From positions 372,001-436,000 of the forward strand of contig NZ_JSYL01000001.1 of NCBI RefSeq assembly GCF_000812865.1: 64,000 nucleotides of DNA, in the 5' to 3' direction. The position numbers and the translations under genes were made by a program. Origin of the DNA: Kaistella jeonii (GTDB taxonomy: Bacteria > Bacteroidota > Bacteroidia > Flavobacteriales > Weeksellaceae). The notes below the pieces were generated by a model. The model ran no database searches. It was not told the DNA's origin and worked only from the letters and a program-made list of their open reading frames with translations. Shown one piece after another: positions 18,113 to 25,778 of this stretch (positions are counted from its first letter, which is position 1; every line of letters begins with the position of its first letter).

Positions 18113-19279
18113 TTACTCAAACATTTCCGCTAAACGAACTTTTTTCATTTCGTTTTTGTCGTACATTTCCTCTGCAGACTTTGTTTTTTCAAGTTTAGGA
18201 TAAAGATTTACACCGATGATTTTCGTTTTACCTTCTTCTACCCAATTTTGTTCTTTAATGGCGCTTTCATATATTCCTTCCTGAATATTCCCATCTTTTA
18301 AAAGTTTACAATAACCACCTTCTTCTTCAATTTTCAAAAATTCTTGCCAGGATCTTTCTGTGAATTGTTGCGTGATATTTTCAATATAATAACTTCCGTT
18401 TCCGGCGTCATCAAAAACATTAATAATACTTTCGTACGCCAAAACTATTTGCTGTTTGAAAGAAATTTCCTCAGAAACAGAATCAGAATTTTCAATTTTA
18501 TAATCATTACTGAAAACCGCATCAGCTCCACCAATCATGGCTGCAGAAAGTTCTAAAGTTGAACGAATTAAGTTATTCTCAGGATCATTTTTCGATTTAT
18601 TGCGCAAAGAAGTTTCAGCAAAAATAAATGGAATTTCATCTAAATTAAATTCTTTTGAAAACTGATTGAAAATTAATTTTAAAGCCCGAATTTTAGCAAT
18701 CTCAAAGAAATAATTTCCACCAGCAGCCACGTTAAAAATTATTTTATTTAAGATTTCTGATCCAAAAATCTCAGTCAACTCTTTAGTTTTAGCCAAAGCA
18801 AAAGTTAATTGCTGAATAATCGTTGCGCCCGAATTTTGATGCAAAGAAACATCAATACAAATATTTCTTTCAAAATCTTTCGCCAATAATTCTTTGACCA
18901 ATTGCTGGTTGATCTCTCCATTTTTATCTTCCGAAAAAACATCGATCAGGGAAAAATAACGGTTTGTTTCGTCTAAAGAAATATGATCAGCCAAATCTTT
19001 ATTATTCACAAAAATCACTTTCTCCGTTAAATCTTCAACATTTTGATTGAGTAGAAAAGCAAAGACATTTTCTTCAGCACTTTCATGATAAAGCGAAACA
19101 AGGTGCGTAGATTCTTCTACTTTCGGAAGATTACTTAAAGGTTTTAAACTAGAATCGTAATAAGGTTTAACCTCAATTCCTTCGAGATTTTCTTTAGATA
19201 AAATCGAATAAATACCTTCAGTTTTTAGTTGCTTTTGCACTAAACTTTCCCAATCTTTTAAAGTCGTTTTTGTAAACAT
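18113..19279 (-). CDS. mutA: Methylmalonyl-CoA mutase small (beta) subunit
   Basis: 388 aa. The opening TTLKDWESLVQKQLK and the internal SLHQNSGATIIQQLTFALAKTKEL and NVAAGGNYFFEIAKIRALKLI stretches belong to the methylmalonyl-CoA mutase TIM-barrel family. No DxHxxG cobalamin-binding motif is present, so this is the non-catalytic partner, shorter than the 600+ residues of some small subunits. It should pair with MutB to interconvert succinyl-CoA and methylmalonyl-CoA. The large subunit is not adjacent, which is unusual because the two are normally next to each other. Confidence 0.85.
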   Translation of the reverse strand: MFTKTTLKDWESLVQKQLKTEGIYSILSKENLEGIEVKPYYDSSLKPLSNLPKVEESTHLVSLYHESAEENVFAFLLNQNVEDLTEKVIFVNNKDLADHISLDETNRYFSLIDVFSEDKNGEINQQLVKELLAKDFERNICIDVSLHQNSGATIIQQLTFALAKTKELTEIFGSEILNKIIFNVAAGGNYFFEIAKIRALKLIFNQFSKEFNLDEIPFIFAETSLRNKSKNDPENNLIRSTLELSAAMIGGADAVFSNDYKIENSDSVSEEISFKQQIVLAYESIINVFDDAGNGSYYIENITQQFTERSWQEFLKIEEEGGYCKLLKDGNIQEGIYESAIKEQNWVEEGKTKIIGVNLYPKLEKTKSAEEMYDKNEMKKVRLAEMFE

Positions 19280-19345
19280 TATTTTGTAGGGCTAACAATT
19301 TAAATTGATTAATAATTCTTCTAAAAAAAATTTAAAAGAGATATT

Positions 19346-19555
19346 TTAAAACATTTGCTTTCTTTTCGTTATCATTATAATCAGCAAAACAGCAAAGGAA
19401 ATCACCATCGATTTTAATAATTGCGAATTGAAAATGTGAATATCAATTACTTTTTTATCATTCAGTTCGGTGTATAAATTAATTACGACACCAACAAATG
19501 ACATTGATAAAAATACGGAAAATAAAATGATATATTTTTTGTTACTGGTCAACAT
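19346..19555 (-). CDS. Small two-helix membrane protein, unknown
   Basis: 69 aa with hydrophobic segments at about residues 8-28 and 48-64 and a basic C-terminus (TKRKQMF). It sits between the FtsB-like gene and mutA on the same strand with 39 bp before it. No family recognised; coding status rests on length, topology and neat spacing. Confidence 0.55.
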   Translation of the reverse strand: MLTSNKKYIILFSVFLSMSFVGVVINLYTELNDKKVIDIHIFNSQLLKSMVISFAVLLIIMITKRKQMF

Positions 19556-19594
19556 GAATTTTAGAAATAATCGTATTATTTAAATCAACTTCGT

Positions 19595-19945
19595 CTAATT
19601 CTTTTTTACTTGCGAAGAATCAACAACCAAAATAAAAATTTCTTCATTTGGCTTTTTCATGAAATAATTTTCCCGGGCAAATTTTTCTTTCTCAGATTTA
19701 TTATTCATCAATTTTTTAAAGAAATCATCATTTTTTTGATACTCTTCCTTATAATAAACGAGTTGTTTTTCATAACGGTTGATCTCACCATTGAGCTCAT
19801 TAACAACGAGAAAAGAAGTATTATCGAAGAAAACCATCCATATTAAAAAGAGAAAAACAGTAATAAAATATTTCGTCAAAATATATTTTTGAAGAAATTT
19901 CACAACTGGTGATTTTGGCGTGATCTCTTTAATTAATTCTTTCAT
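19595..19945 (-). CDS. FtsB/DivIC-family septum formation initiator
   Basis: 116 aa bitopic protein: cytoplasmic N-terminus, one membrane helix (about residues 28-46), then a coiled coil (NELNGEINRYEKQLVYYKEEYQKNDDFF) and the short conserved tail KEKFARENYFMKKPNEEIFILV typical of FtsB/DivIC. It should act in the FtsQ-FtsL-FtsB subcomplex of the divisome. It follows udk by 48 bp; this neighbourhood of udk, septum initiator and methylmalonyl-CoA mutase is seen in other flavobacteria. Confidence 0.85.
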   Translation of the reverse strand: MKELIKEITPKSPVVKFLQKYILTKYFITVFLFLIWMVFFDNTSFLVVNELNGEINRYEKQLVYYKEEYQKNDDFFKKLMNNKSEKEKFARENYFMKKPNEEIFILVVDSSQVKKN

Positions 19946-19993
19946 CGGAATAGGATTATTTCAAAAATTTTCATTGAAATTTTCATTTCAAAT

Positions 19994-20611
19994 TTAATGC
20001 GTTTTTTTCAAAGTATTATTAATTACTGTCGAAAGAAAATCAATTGCAACCGTATTTTGTTTCATGTTGGGAACAATTAGATCTGCTTCATTTTTTGAAG
20101 GTTCTATAAATTCCTGATGCATCGGTTTCAAAGTCGTTTGGTAACGGTGCAGAACTTCCTGCAGATCGCGACCTCTTTCCTGTGTATCGCGACGAATTCT
20201 ACGAATTAATCTTTCATCAGAATCTGCATGAACAAAGACTTTCAGATCATATTCTTTCAATAATTCAGAGTTGGTCAAAACCAAAATTCCTTCCACGATC
20301 AATACGCTTTTCGGCTCTATAGAAACGAAATCTCCAGATCTGGAATGCGTGACAAAAGAGTAAATAGGTTGCTCAATTGGTTCCCCATTTTTTAGTGCTT
20401 TCACATGTTTGATCAACAGATCAAAATCAATAGACTTTGGATGGTCATAATTTAAGACTTCTCTTTCTGAAAGTGTAAGGTGTTGATTATCATGGTAGTA
20501 GTTATCCTGAGAAAGTACATTCACGCCTTCAACATTGAGTTGCTGAAGAATTTTATTGACAACAGTGGTTTTTCCTGAGCCAGTTCCACCTGCAATTCCG
20601 ATAACGAGCAT
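19994..20611 (-). CDS. udk: Uridine kinase
   Basis: 205 aa from the ATG at 20611. P-loop GIAGGTGSGKTT at about residues 5-16, then DNYYHD, NYDHPKSIDFD and the lid region RRIRRDTQERGRDL. It phosphorylates uridine and cytidine in pyrimidine salvage, consistent with a NupG-like permease elsewhere in the window. A longer start at 20629 is possible by frame, but the promoter element at 20627-20634 excludes it. Confidence 0.93.
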   Translation of the reverse strand: MLVIGIAGGTGSGKTTVVNKILQQLNVEGVNVLSQDNYYHDNQHLTLSEREVLNYDHPKSIDFDLLIKHVKALKNGEPIEQPIYSFVTHSRSGDFVSIEPKSVLIVEGILVLTNSELLKEYDLKVFVHADSDERLIRRIRRDTQERGRDLQEVLHRYQTTLKPMHQEFIEPSKNEADLIVPNMKQNTVAIDFLSTVINNTLKKTH

Positions 20612-20626
20612 ATTATTTTGTTTGTA

Positions 20627-20634
20627 CAAATATA
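20627..20634 (-). promoter_or_regulatory. TAnnTTTG promoter element; decides udk start
   Basis: Minus-strand TATATTTG. Transcription should begin near 20620, downstream of the alternative start at 20629. Confidence 0.65.
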
Positions 20635-20693
20635 GCTTTTTGTACGAATTTTCTGAAAATTAAGGTCAAGAATTTCACCAAAATCCTTTAAAA

Positions 20694-21314
20694 TCACCCT
20701 TTTTTCTCAATGTCTAAAATATAAAAGAGGACTGCAGAAACTCTGGCCAAAAATTCCCGCGATTGGTTTCTGTAAAAACTTTGATTACTCAAAACGTCCT
20801 GAGCATCGAAACCCAAAGCATTCATATCATTATTTCTCGCATAAAATAAAGCCCGCAGATTATGAAAACCCTGCGAAACGATGATCACATCGTTCTGATG
20901 ATAAATATTTTTGCAGTTATTGATGCTGGTTTGCGTTTTAAAACCTTTCGGATCTTCGGTAATTATATTTTCGGGAACTCCTTCCTGATAAACCAGATAA
21001 TCTTTCATGGCAGAAGGTTCGTCGTATCCCTGGCTTTTTTCTCCACTAACAATGATTTTTTTGATTTTTCCGTGGTGATATAATAACGCCGTTGCATCCA
21101 TTCTCGAAGTAAAATACGGATTTGAAATTCCTGATTTCATTTTAGGTGAAGTTCCTAAAACCAAGGCAGTTTCTCTTGGCGGAATTTTTGAAATTTTGGT
21201 AAAAGTTTTCCCATTGGTGACGGCAAATACCCATATGTTTGCTAAAATCATCAGCAAGATTCCAATTTCCACCAAAGTGAAAAACGATTTCAATACATCT
21301 AAAATCTTTTTCAA
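20694..21314 (-). CDS. SanA/DUF218-family membrane-anchored protein
   Basis: 206 aa. One N-terminal membrane helix (about residues 13-33), then a DUF218 domain: ALVLGTSPKMKSGISNPYFTSRMDAT, KIIVSGEKSQGYDEPSAMKDYL, IITEDPKGFKTQTSINN, IIVSQGFHNLRALFYAR. This is the SanA (vancomycin-exclusion) branch, thought to act in the envelope; its reaction is not established. It starts one base after the stop codon of the upstream reductase gene, so the two are translationally close. Confidence 0.85.
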   Translation of the reverse strand: MKKILDVLKSFFTLVEIGILLMILANIWVFAVTNGKTFTKISKIPPRETALVLGTSPKMKSGISNPYFTSRMDATALLYHHGKIKKIIVSGEKSQGYDEPSAMKDYLVYQEGVPENIITEDPKGFKTQTSINNCKNIYHQNDVIIVSQGFHNLRALFYARNNDMNALGFDAQDVLSNQSFYRNQSREFLARVSAVLFYILDIEKKG

Positions 21315-21315
21315 A

Positions 21316-22443
21316 TTAAAAGTTTAAATCAAAGTTAACTTTAATATTTTTACTTAAAACAACCGACATACACGCTAAAATTTTCCCAGATTTTTCTTCC
21401 GTTTCCGTTAAATATTCATTCTCCAAAAGCTCCACTTCTCCTTCTTCTAAAATGCATTCGCAACTTCCACAAATCCCGGATTTACAGGAATAAGGAACTG
21501 GAAATCCCTGAATTAAAAGCTGCTGCAAAAGCTTGACCTTATTATTTTTTAAAGTTGCAGCATACTGATGTTTAAAAAGTTTGAAATCAACCTTGATATT
21601 TTCTATCAAAGCAAATTCTTTTTCAATCGGATAAATATCTTCATTAAATTCCTCAAATAATTCAAAATGAATATTCTTTTTTGGAATCCCGTGATGATAA
21701 CATGCATTTGCGATCGACTTGATCATCTCGCCTTTCCCACAAATTAAAACTTCATCTACAGCATCCCAAATCGTACTTTCTTCATCAGTATCATCTAAAT
21801 TCAAAAATTGATTGATAATCAAAGCAACTTTTTTTTCATTTAATCGACCTTCAAATAAACCGTTTCCTACTTTTTCCTGAGAATAAAAGTATTGAATCTG
21901 TAACCGATCTGAATATTTTTCGTGCAATTCATCCAGTTCATTTTTGAAGGGAATGTCTTGTGTATTTTTATTGCCGTAAAAAAGAAAGAGTCGCGTTCGT
22001 GGTTCGTTGTGAAGTATATTTTTGAAGTGACTGATTAAAGGAGTAATACCAATTCCACCTGCAAAACCAATAATGGTGCGGAATTCATGCGGTTTTGAAA
22101 CTATCGTGAAACGTCCTCTCGGTTCCGAAACTTCAAGGAAATCGCCGACTTCTAAATTGTCAAACAAATCTTTAGAAGAACTTTTATCGTAATTAATTTT
22201 AATACCTAAGGAAATTTTATCCTCAAAAGGTGCAGAAGTCATCGAGAAATCATTTTGAATTATTGCGCCGTTGGAAAGATATTTTAAAGTAACATATTGT
22301 CCGGCTTCAAAGGTGAAATTTGGCTTTAAAGAATAAGGAATTTCAAATTCAAGCGAGAAGATACTTTTGGTCAGTCTTTGCTTTTTCGCTAATTTTAGCC
22401 AGTGAAATTTGATTGGTCTTGTTTTGGGTAAAAGATTTTCCAT
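21316..22443 (-). CDS. PaaE-like oxidoreductase (FAD, NAD and C-terminal 2Fe-2S domains)
   Basis: 375 aa from the ATG at 22443. FAD domain: TFEAGQYVTLKYLSNG and IQNDFSMTSAP; NAD domain: IIGFAGGIGITPLISHFKNIL; plant-type ferredoxin domain at the C-terminus: PYSCKSGICGSCECILEEGE and later LACMSV, giving the CxxxxCxxC...C ligands. This order is that of PaaE/Hmp-type reductases. It transfers electrons from NAD(P)H through FAD to the 2Fe-2S centre and an oxygenase or desaturase partner that is not next to it. A promoter element at 22456-22463 rules out the TTG at 22458. Confidence 0.87.
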   Translation of the reverse strand: MENLLPKTRPIKFHWLKLAKKQRLTKSIFSLEFEIPYSLKPNFTFEAGQYVTLKYLSNGAIIQNDFSMTSAPFEDKISLGIKINYDKSSSKDLFDNLEVGDFLEVSEPRGRFTIVSKPHEFRTIIGFAGGIGITPLISHFKNILHNEPRTRLFLFYGNKNTQDIPFKNELDELHEKYSDRLQIQYFYSQEKVGNGLFEGRLNEKKVALIINQFLNLDDTDEESTIWDAVDEVLICGKGEMIKSIANACYHHGIPKKNIHFELFEEFNEDIYPIEKEFALIENIKVDFKLFKHQYAATLKNNKVKLLQQLLIQGFPVPYSCKSGICGSCECILEEGEVELLENEYLTETEEKSGKILACMSVVLSKNIKVNFDLNF

Positions 22444-22455
22444 AGTATAAGAATT

Positions 22456-22463
22456 CAAAAATA
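22456..22463 (-). promoter_or_regulatory. TAnnTTTG promoter element; decides PaaE-like start
   Basis: Minus-strand TATTTTTG, 12 bases before the ATG at 22443 and overlapping the alternative TTG. Confidence 0.6.
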
Positions 22464-22557
22464 ATAAAAATAATATGAAATCGCCCTACTTGGGAAAATA
22501 CCGGTACTAATAAAGATTGGCGATTGCATATGACCTTAAAAAAATAAATATCTACAT

Positions 22558-23130
22558 ATGAAAAAAGTAATTTTAGGAATAATGATGGCTGCGACTTTTA
22601 CAGCGTGTAAAAAAGAAAATAAAACCGTGGAGAGTACTGATAAAATGACGACTGATTCTATTACTGTTCCGGAATCTAATGAAACAACCGAAGCGGCAAT
22701 ACCTTTCAAAAAAATTGAGTTGAGTCCTGAACAAACTGCAAAATTTTTAGGCAAACAAAACAACGATACTTTATATGTCAACAATTTTTTCGCAACCTGG
22801 TGTGGTCCATGTATGCAGGAAATTCCACATTTCAAAAAGAAAATGGAGGAAATGAAAGGTCAACCGGTGAAATTTACTTTTTTTGATCTGGACCAGAAAG
22901 AAGATTGGGATACGAAGGTGAAAAATTTCGCGGAGAAAGAAGGTCTGTCAAATCATATGGTTTTGATTGATGGTTCAAAACTGACTCCAGAATTTTTTAA
23001 AGCGAATTTCAAAAAATGGGACGGCGGTGCAATTCCTTTCACGTTTATAAGAAAAGGCGATAAAACCGACGAAACTTTAGGATCAATGAGTGAAGAAATG
23101 CTGACAGAAAAGCTAAATTCTTTCAAATAA
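22558..23130 (+). CDS. TlpA/ResA-like thioredoxin-fold lipoprotein
   Basis: 190 aa. MKKVILGIMMAATFTAC is a lipoprotein signal with Cys17. A Thr/Glu-rich linker follows, then a thioredoxin domain with the active site WCGPC at residues 81-85 and the cis-Pro in GGAIPFTFI near 170. It probably reduces disulphides in the periplasm, facing inward from a membrane anchor, as TlpA and ResA do in cytochrome c maturation. It is divergent from the PaaE-like gene and ends in a strong terminator. Confidence 0.88.
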   Translation: MKKVILGIMMAATFTACKKENKTVESTDKMTTDSITVPESNETTEAAIPFKKIELSPEQTAKFLGKQNNDTLYVNNFFATWCGPCMQEIPHFKKKMEEMKGQPVKFTFFDLDQKEDWDTKVKNFAEKEGLSNHMVLIDGSKLTPEFFKANFKKWDGGAIPFTFIRKGDKTDETLGSMSEEMLTEKLNSFK

Positions 23131-23150
23131 TCAAAATATTTTAATTTATA

Positions 23151-23186
23151 GAAAACATCTTTTCAGAAGGTGTTTTCTTTTTTTTT
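23151..23186 (+). terminator. Terminator of TlpA-like gene
   Basis: GAAAACATCTTTT-CAG-AAGGTGTTTTC followed by TTTTTTTT. It overlaps the open frame upstream of the next gene, which supports the later start at 23209. Confidence 0.88.
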
Positions 23187-23208
23187 AAATTTACCGCAAG
23201 TTCTTTTT

Positions 23209-24189
23209 ATGACTAAAAATTTCAAGATCACTACTATTATAATCCTTGTTGCAATCGTAATTTCGATTGTCGTGAATTTGAACATTGGTTTTTTGGAACT
23301 TCACTTTACAGACTTTTTTTCTTCAACTTCTGATAATTCCCAGATCGCTCAACTGCGGGTTAACCGAATACTGGTCATGCTTTTGGCGGGAATTTCGATC
23401 CCAACATCCGGATTTCTTTTACAGGAATATTTTCAAAATCCTTTGGCTGGACCTTCCGTTTTGGGAATTACATCTGTGGCAAGTTTAAGTGTCGCTTTTT
23501 ACATTTTTTTTTCCCAGAACCTTCTTCTACCTGAATTTTTACAAAATAGTTTTTTGAGCATTACAGCAATCGGTGGAAGTTTAATTTTAATGGCGATTCT
23601 ACTCCTGTTTTCCGGAAGATTTCAGGATAAATCATTCCTGATCATATTTGGGTTTTTGGTTTCTGCTTTAGCAGGAGCAGTCGTTTCTATTCTACAATTC
23701 TACGCGGAAAATCAAAGTTTGAAAAATTATATTCTTTGGAGTTTCGGTGCAAACAATCAGGTTTCTACGAATCAAATTTGGGTGCTTTCTATCATCGTTA
23801 TCATTGGATTGTTTCTCACTTTCAAGACGATAAAACCATTAATCGGAAATTCTTTGGGAACGGCTTATGCCCAAAGTTTGGGCGTAAATTTGACACAACT
23901 TAAATTTTTTGTAATTATTGCCTCATCTCTTCTGGCAGCTTCTGTCACAGCGTTTCTTGGACCGATTTTATTTATAGGAATTGTTGTTCCACATTTCTGC
24001 AGAATGCTTTTTAATCCTGCGAAGCTTTGGCAACAATGGATCTTGAATATGATCTTAGGAATTTTAATTATGGAAGTTTTTTCTATCATTTCCGAAACGA
24101 CACAATTTCCTTTAAATGTGATTACTTCTCTGTTTGGAATTCCGGTAATATTAACGATGATGCTGAATAGTAGAAAGAGCCAGGTATAA
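23209..24189 (+). CDS. FecCD/BtuC-family ABC transporter permease
   Basis: 326 aa from the ATG at 23209, with nine to ten membrane helices. RVNRILVMLLAGISIPTSGFLLQEYFQNPLAGPSVLGIT is the strongly conserved FecCD/BtuC motif near the N-terminus, and FLGPILFIGIVVPHFCRML near residue 255 is the coupling-helix region. It imports a ferric siderophore, haem or cobalamin with the ATPase that follows. An upstream start at 23170 overlaps the preceding terminator and is rejected. No substrate-binding lipoprotein or TonB receptor is adjacent. Confidence 0.88.
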   Translation: MTKNFKITTIIILVAIVISIVVNLNIGFLELHFTDFFSSTSDNSQIAQLRVNRILVMLLAGISIPTSGFLLQEYFQNPLAGPSVLGITSVASLSVAFYIFFSQNLLLPEFLQNSFLSITAIGGSLILMAILLLFSGRFQDKSFLIIFGFLVSALAGAVVSILQFYAENQSLKNYILWSFGANNQVSTNQIWVLSIIVIIGLFLTFKTIKPLIGNSLGTAYAQSLGVNLTQLKFFVIIASSLLAASVTAFLGPILFIGIVVPHFCRMLFNPAKLWQQWILNMILGILIMEVFSIISETTQFPLNVITSLFGIPVILTMMLNSRKSQV

Positions 24190-24230
24190 AGTAAAAAGAG
24201 TCGAGTGAAAATAATATCCATTTATCAGCA

Positions 24231-25154
24231 ATGTTTTTAGAATTAAAAAATACAGCGATCGGTTATAAAACCCCTTTGATCAAAGGAGTTGAAACTTCTT
24301 TGGATCTTGGTGATATTTGTCTGTTGATCGGAAATAATGGTGTTGGCAAAACGACTTTAATAAAAAGTATTCTCCACCAAATCTCAACTTTAAAAGGCGA
24401 GATAATTCTTGGCGACAAAAACATAAAAAACCTTTCAAATAAACAAATTGCAGAGCAGATCGCAGTTGTATTTTCCAAAGCACCAATTCCTTCGAACTTT
24501 ACGATGATTGATTTAATTTCACTCGGAAAGTATATTCATTATCCATATTATTTTGAATTGAATTCTGCTGACAAAGAAGAAGTTGATGAAATTATCGAAA
24601 ATTTGAATTTAAGGCAATACAGAAACTTTTCTTTAAACCAATTATCAGATGGTAATCTTCAGAAAGCGTTTATTGGAAGAGCTTTAGCGCAGAATTCCCC
24701 AATGATTATTTTAGATGAACCGACAACCCATTTAGATGAAGAAAATAAAATTATCATCTTAAAGTTACTCAGAAAACTTGCGAAAAATCAAAATAAGTGC
24801 ATTCTATTTTCATCTCACGACTGGCGTTTGTCTAAAGAATTTGCCGACAAAATGTGGTTTATTCACAACGAGAAATTAGAAGCTGGAATTACTGAAGATA
24901 TTTTATTAAAACATGACGAACTTCTAAATCCACAGCTTTTTCATATCGATAAAGAATTTATTCCGCCACACATTTTTGCACCTTCTTTAGAGAAAGAAAT
25001 GCTCTATTCCTTTCTTCAAAAAAACTTCTCAAAAAATCTTTCTGCATACAAATTTGAATGGAAAGGTACTTTTTGGTTAATATCTAATCATAATTTTCAG
25101 CAAAATTGTGATTCTTTTGCGGATATTTCAAGATTGATCAAAAACCTTCATTAA
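24231..25154 (+). CDS. ABC transporter ATPase, FecE/BtuD-like
   Basis: 307 aa. Walker A GNNGVGKT at residues 34-41, Q-loop region AVVFSKAPIP (Gln replaced in the usual VxQ context), signature LSDGNLQKAFIGRALAQ near 138-154 and Walker B MIILDEPTTHLDEE near 156-169, with the switch His in FSSHDWRLS. The signature is LSDG instead of LSGG, which is common in this subfamily. About 60 extra residues at the C-terminus have no recognised domain. It energises the permease located 41 bp upstream. Confidence 0.88.
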   Translation: MFLELKNTAIGYKTPLIKGVETSLDLGDICLLIGNNGVGKTTLIKSILHQISTLKGEIILGDKNIKNLSNKQIAEQIAVVFSKAPIPSNFTMIDLISLGKYIHYPYYFELNSADKEEVDEIIENLNLRQYRNFSLNQLSDGNLQKAFIGRALAQNSPMIILDEPTTHLDEENKIIILKLLRKLAKNQNKCILFSSHDWRLSKEFADKMWFIHNEKLEAGITEDILLKHDELLNPQLFHIDKEFIPPHIFAPSLEKEMLYSFLQKNFSKNLSAYKFEWKGTFWLISNHNFQQNCDSFADISRLIKNLH

Positions 25155-25179
25155 ATCCTTATTTACTCGACTTTTTTTA

Positions 25180-25201
25180 AATACTATGCATGCATAGTAT
25201 T
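25180..25201. promoter_or_regulatory. Palindromic operator, copy 2 (perfect)
   Basis: A perfect 22-bp palindrome whose inner 20 bases are ATACTATGCATGCATAGTAT. It lies 120 bp before the MarR start codon and 84 bp (eight helical turns) upstream of copy 3, centre to centre, so both would face the same side of the DNA. Confidence 0.8.
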
Positions 25202-25264
25202 ATGCTTTTCATATCTTTTAAGTAGTTGATTTATAGTATTTAACAAAATATTAACAATATAAAT

Positions 25265-25284
25265 ATACTATGCATGCATAATAT
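25265..25284. promoter_or_regulatory. Palindromic operator, copy 3
   Basis: ATACTATGCATGCATAATAT, identical over 20 bases to the etfBA copy at 12963-12982. It ends 4 bases before the promoter element at 25289-25296, so a bound protein would cover the -33/-7 spacer and block RNA polymerase. Confidence 0.8.
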
Positions 25285-25288
25285 TATT

Positions 25289-25296
25289 TATATTTG
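25289..25296 (+). promoter_or_regulatory. TAnnTTTG promoter element of marR/beta-oxidation operon
   Basis: TATATTTG, 24 bases before the ATG at 25321 and directly after operator copy 3. Confidence 0.7.
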
Positions 25297-25320
25297 ACAT
25301 AACCACATTATACTATTGAT

Positions 25321-25773
25321 ATGAATAAATCTCCTCATGAAAAAGTTGAAAATGTAGATCTCATTTTGAAATCTACCTGGCTTGCAGTTTCGAAAATGTA
25401 TTCGGAATTAGCACAAGTCCATGATGCAACAGCTGTTCAAGCGTTGACCTTATTGAAGATCGATCCCAAGGAAGGAACTCGAAGTACCAATCTCGGGCCT
25501 AAAATGGCGATCGAACCAACTTCTCTAACAAGAATTATTAAATTGTTAGAAGACAATGGCTACATCTACAAAGAAAAAACCTCTAACGACAAACGAGAAG
25601 TCATTATTAAACTAACAGATAAAGGTCTCAACTCTAGAAACTTATCCAAAGAAGTGGTAGTGAACTTTAACAAAAAAGTAATGGAAAATATTCCAGCTGA
25701 AAAAATGGATATTTTTAAAGAGGTCATGACCGACATTTTGAAAATCGCCAATGAATTAAATAATAAAAAATAA
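25321..25773 (+). CDS. MarR-family transcriptional regulator
   Basis: 150 aa, the standard size. Winged-helix core: ALTLLKIDPKEGTRSTNLGPKMAIEPTSLTRIIKLLEDNGYIYKEKTSNDKREVIIKLTDKG spans helices 2-4 and the wing with the characteristic DKR. The N- and C-terminal helices would form the dimer. As first gene of the beta-oxidation operon it probably represses that operon and itself by binding the ATGCATGCAT palindromes, with an acyl-CoA or fatty acid as inducer; ligand and target sites are inference. The next gene starts 5 bp after its stop. Confidence 0.9.
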   Translation: MNKSPHEKVENVDLILKSTWLAVSKMYSELAQVHDATAVQALTLLKIDPKEGTRSTNLGPKMAIEPTSLTRIIKLLEDNGYIYKEKTSNDKREVIIKLTDKGLNSRNLSKEVVVNFNKKVMENIPAEKMDIFKEVMTDILKIANELNNKK

Positions 25774-25778
25774 GTAAA

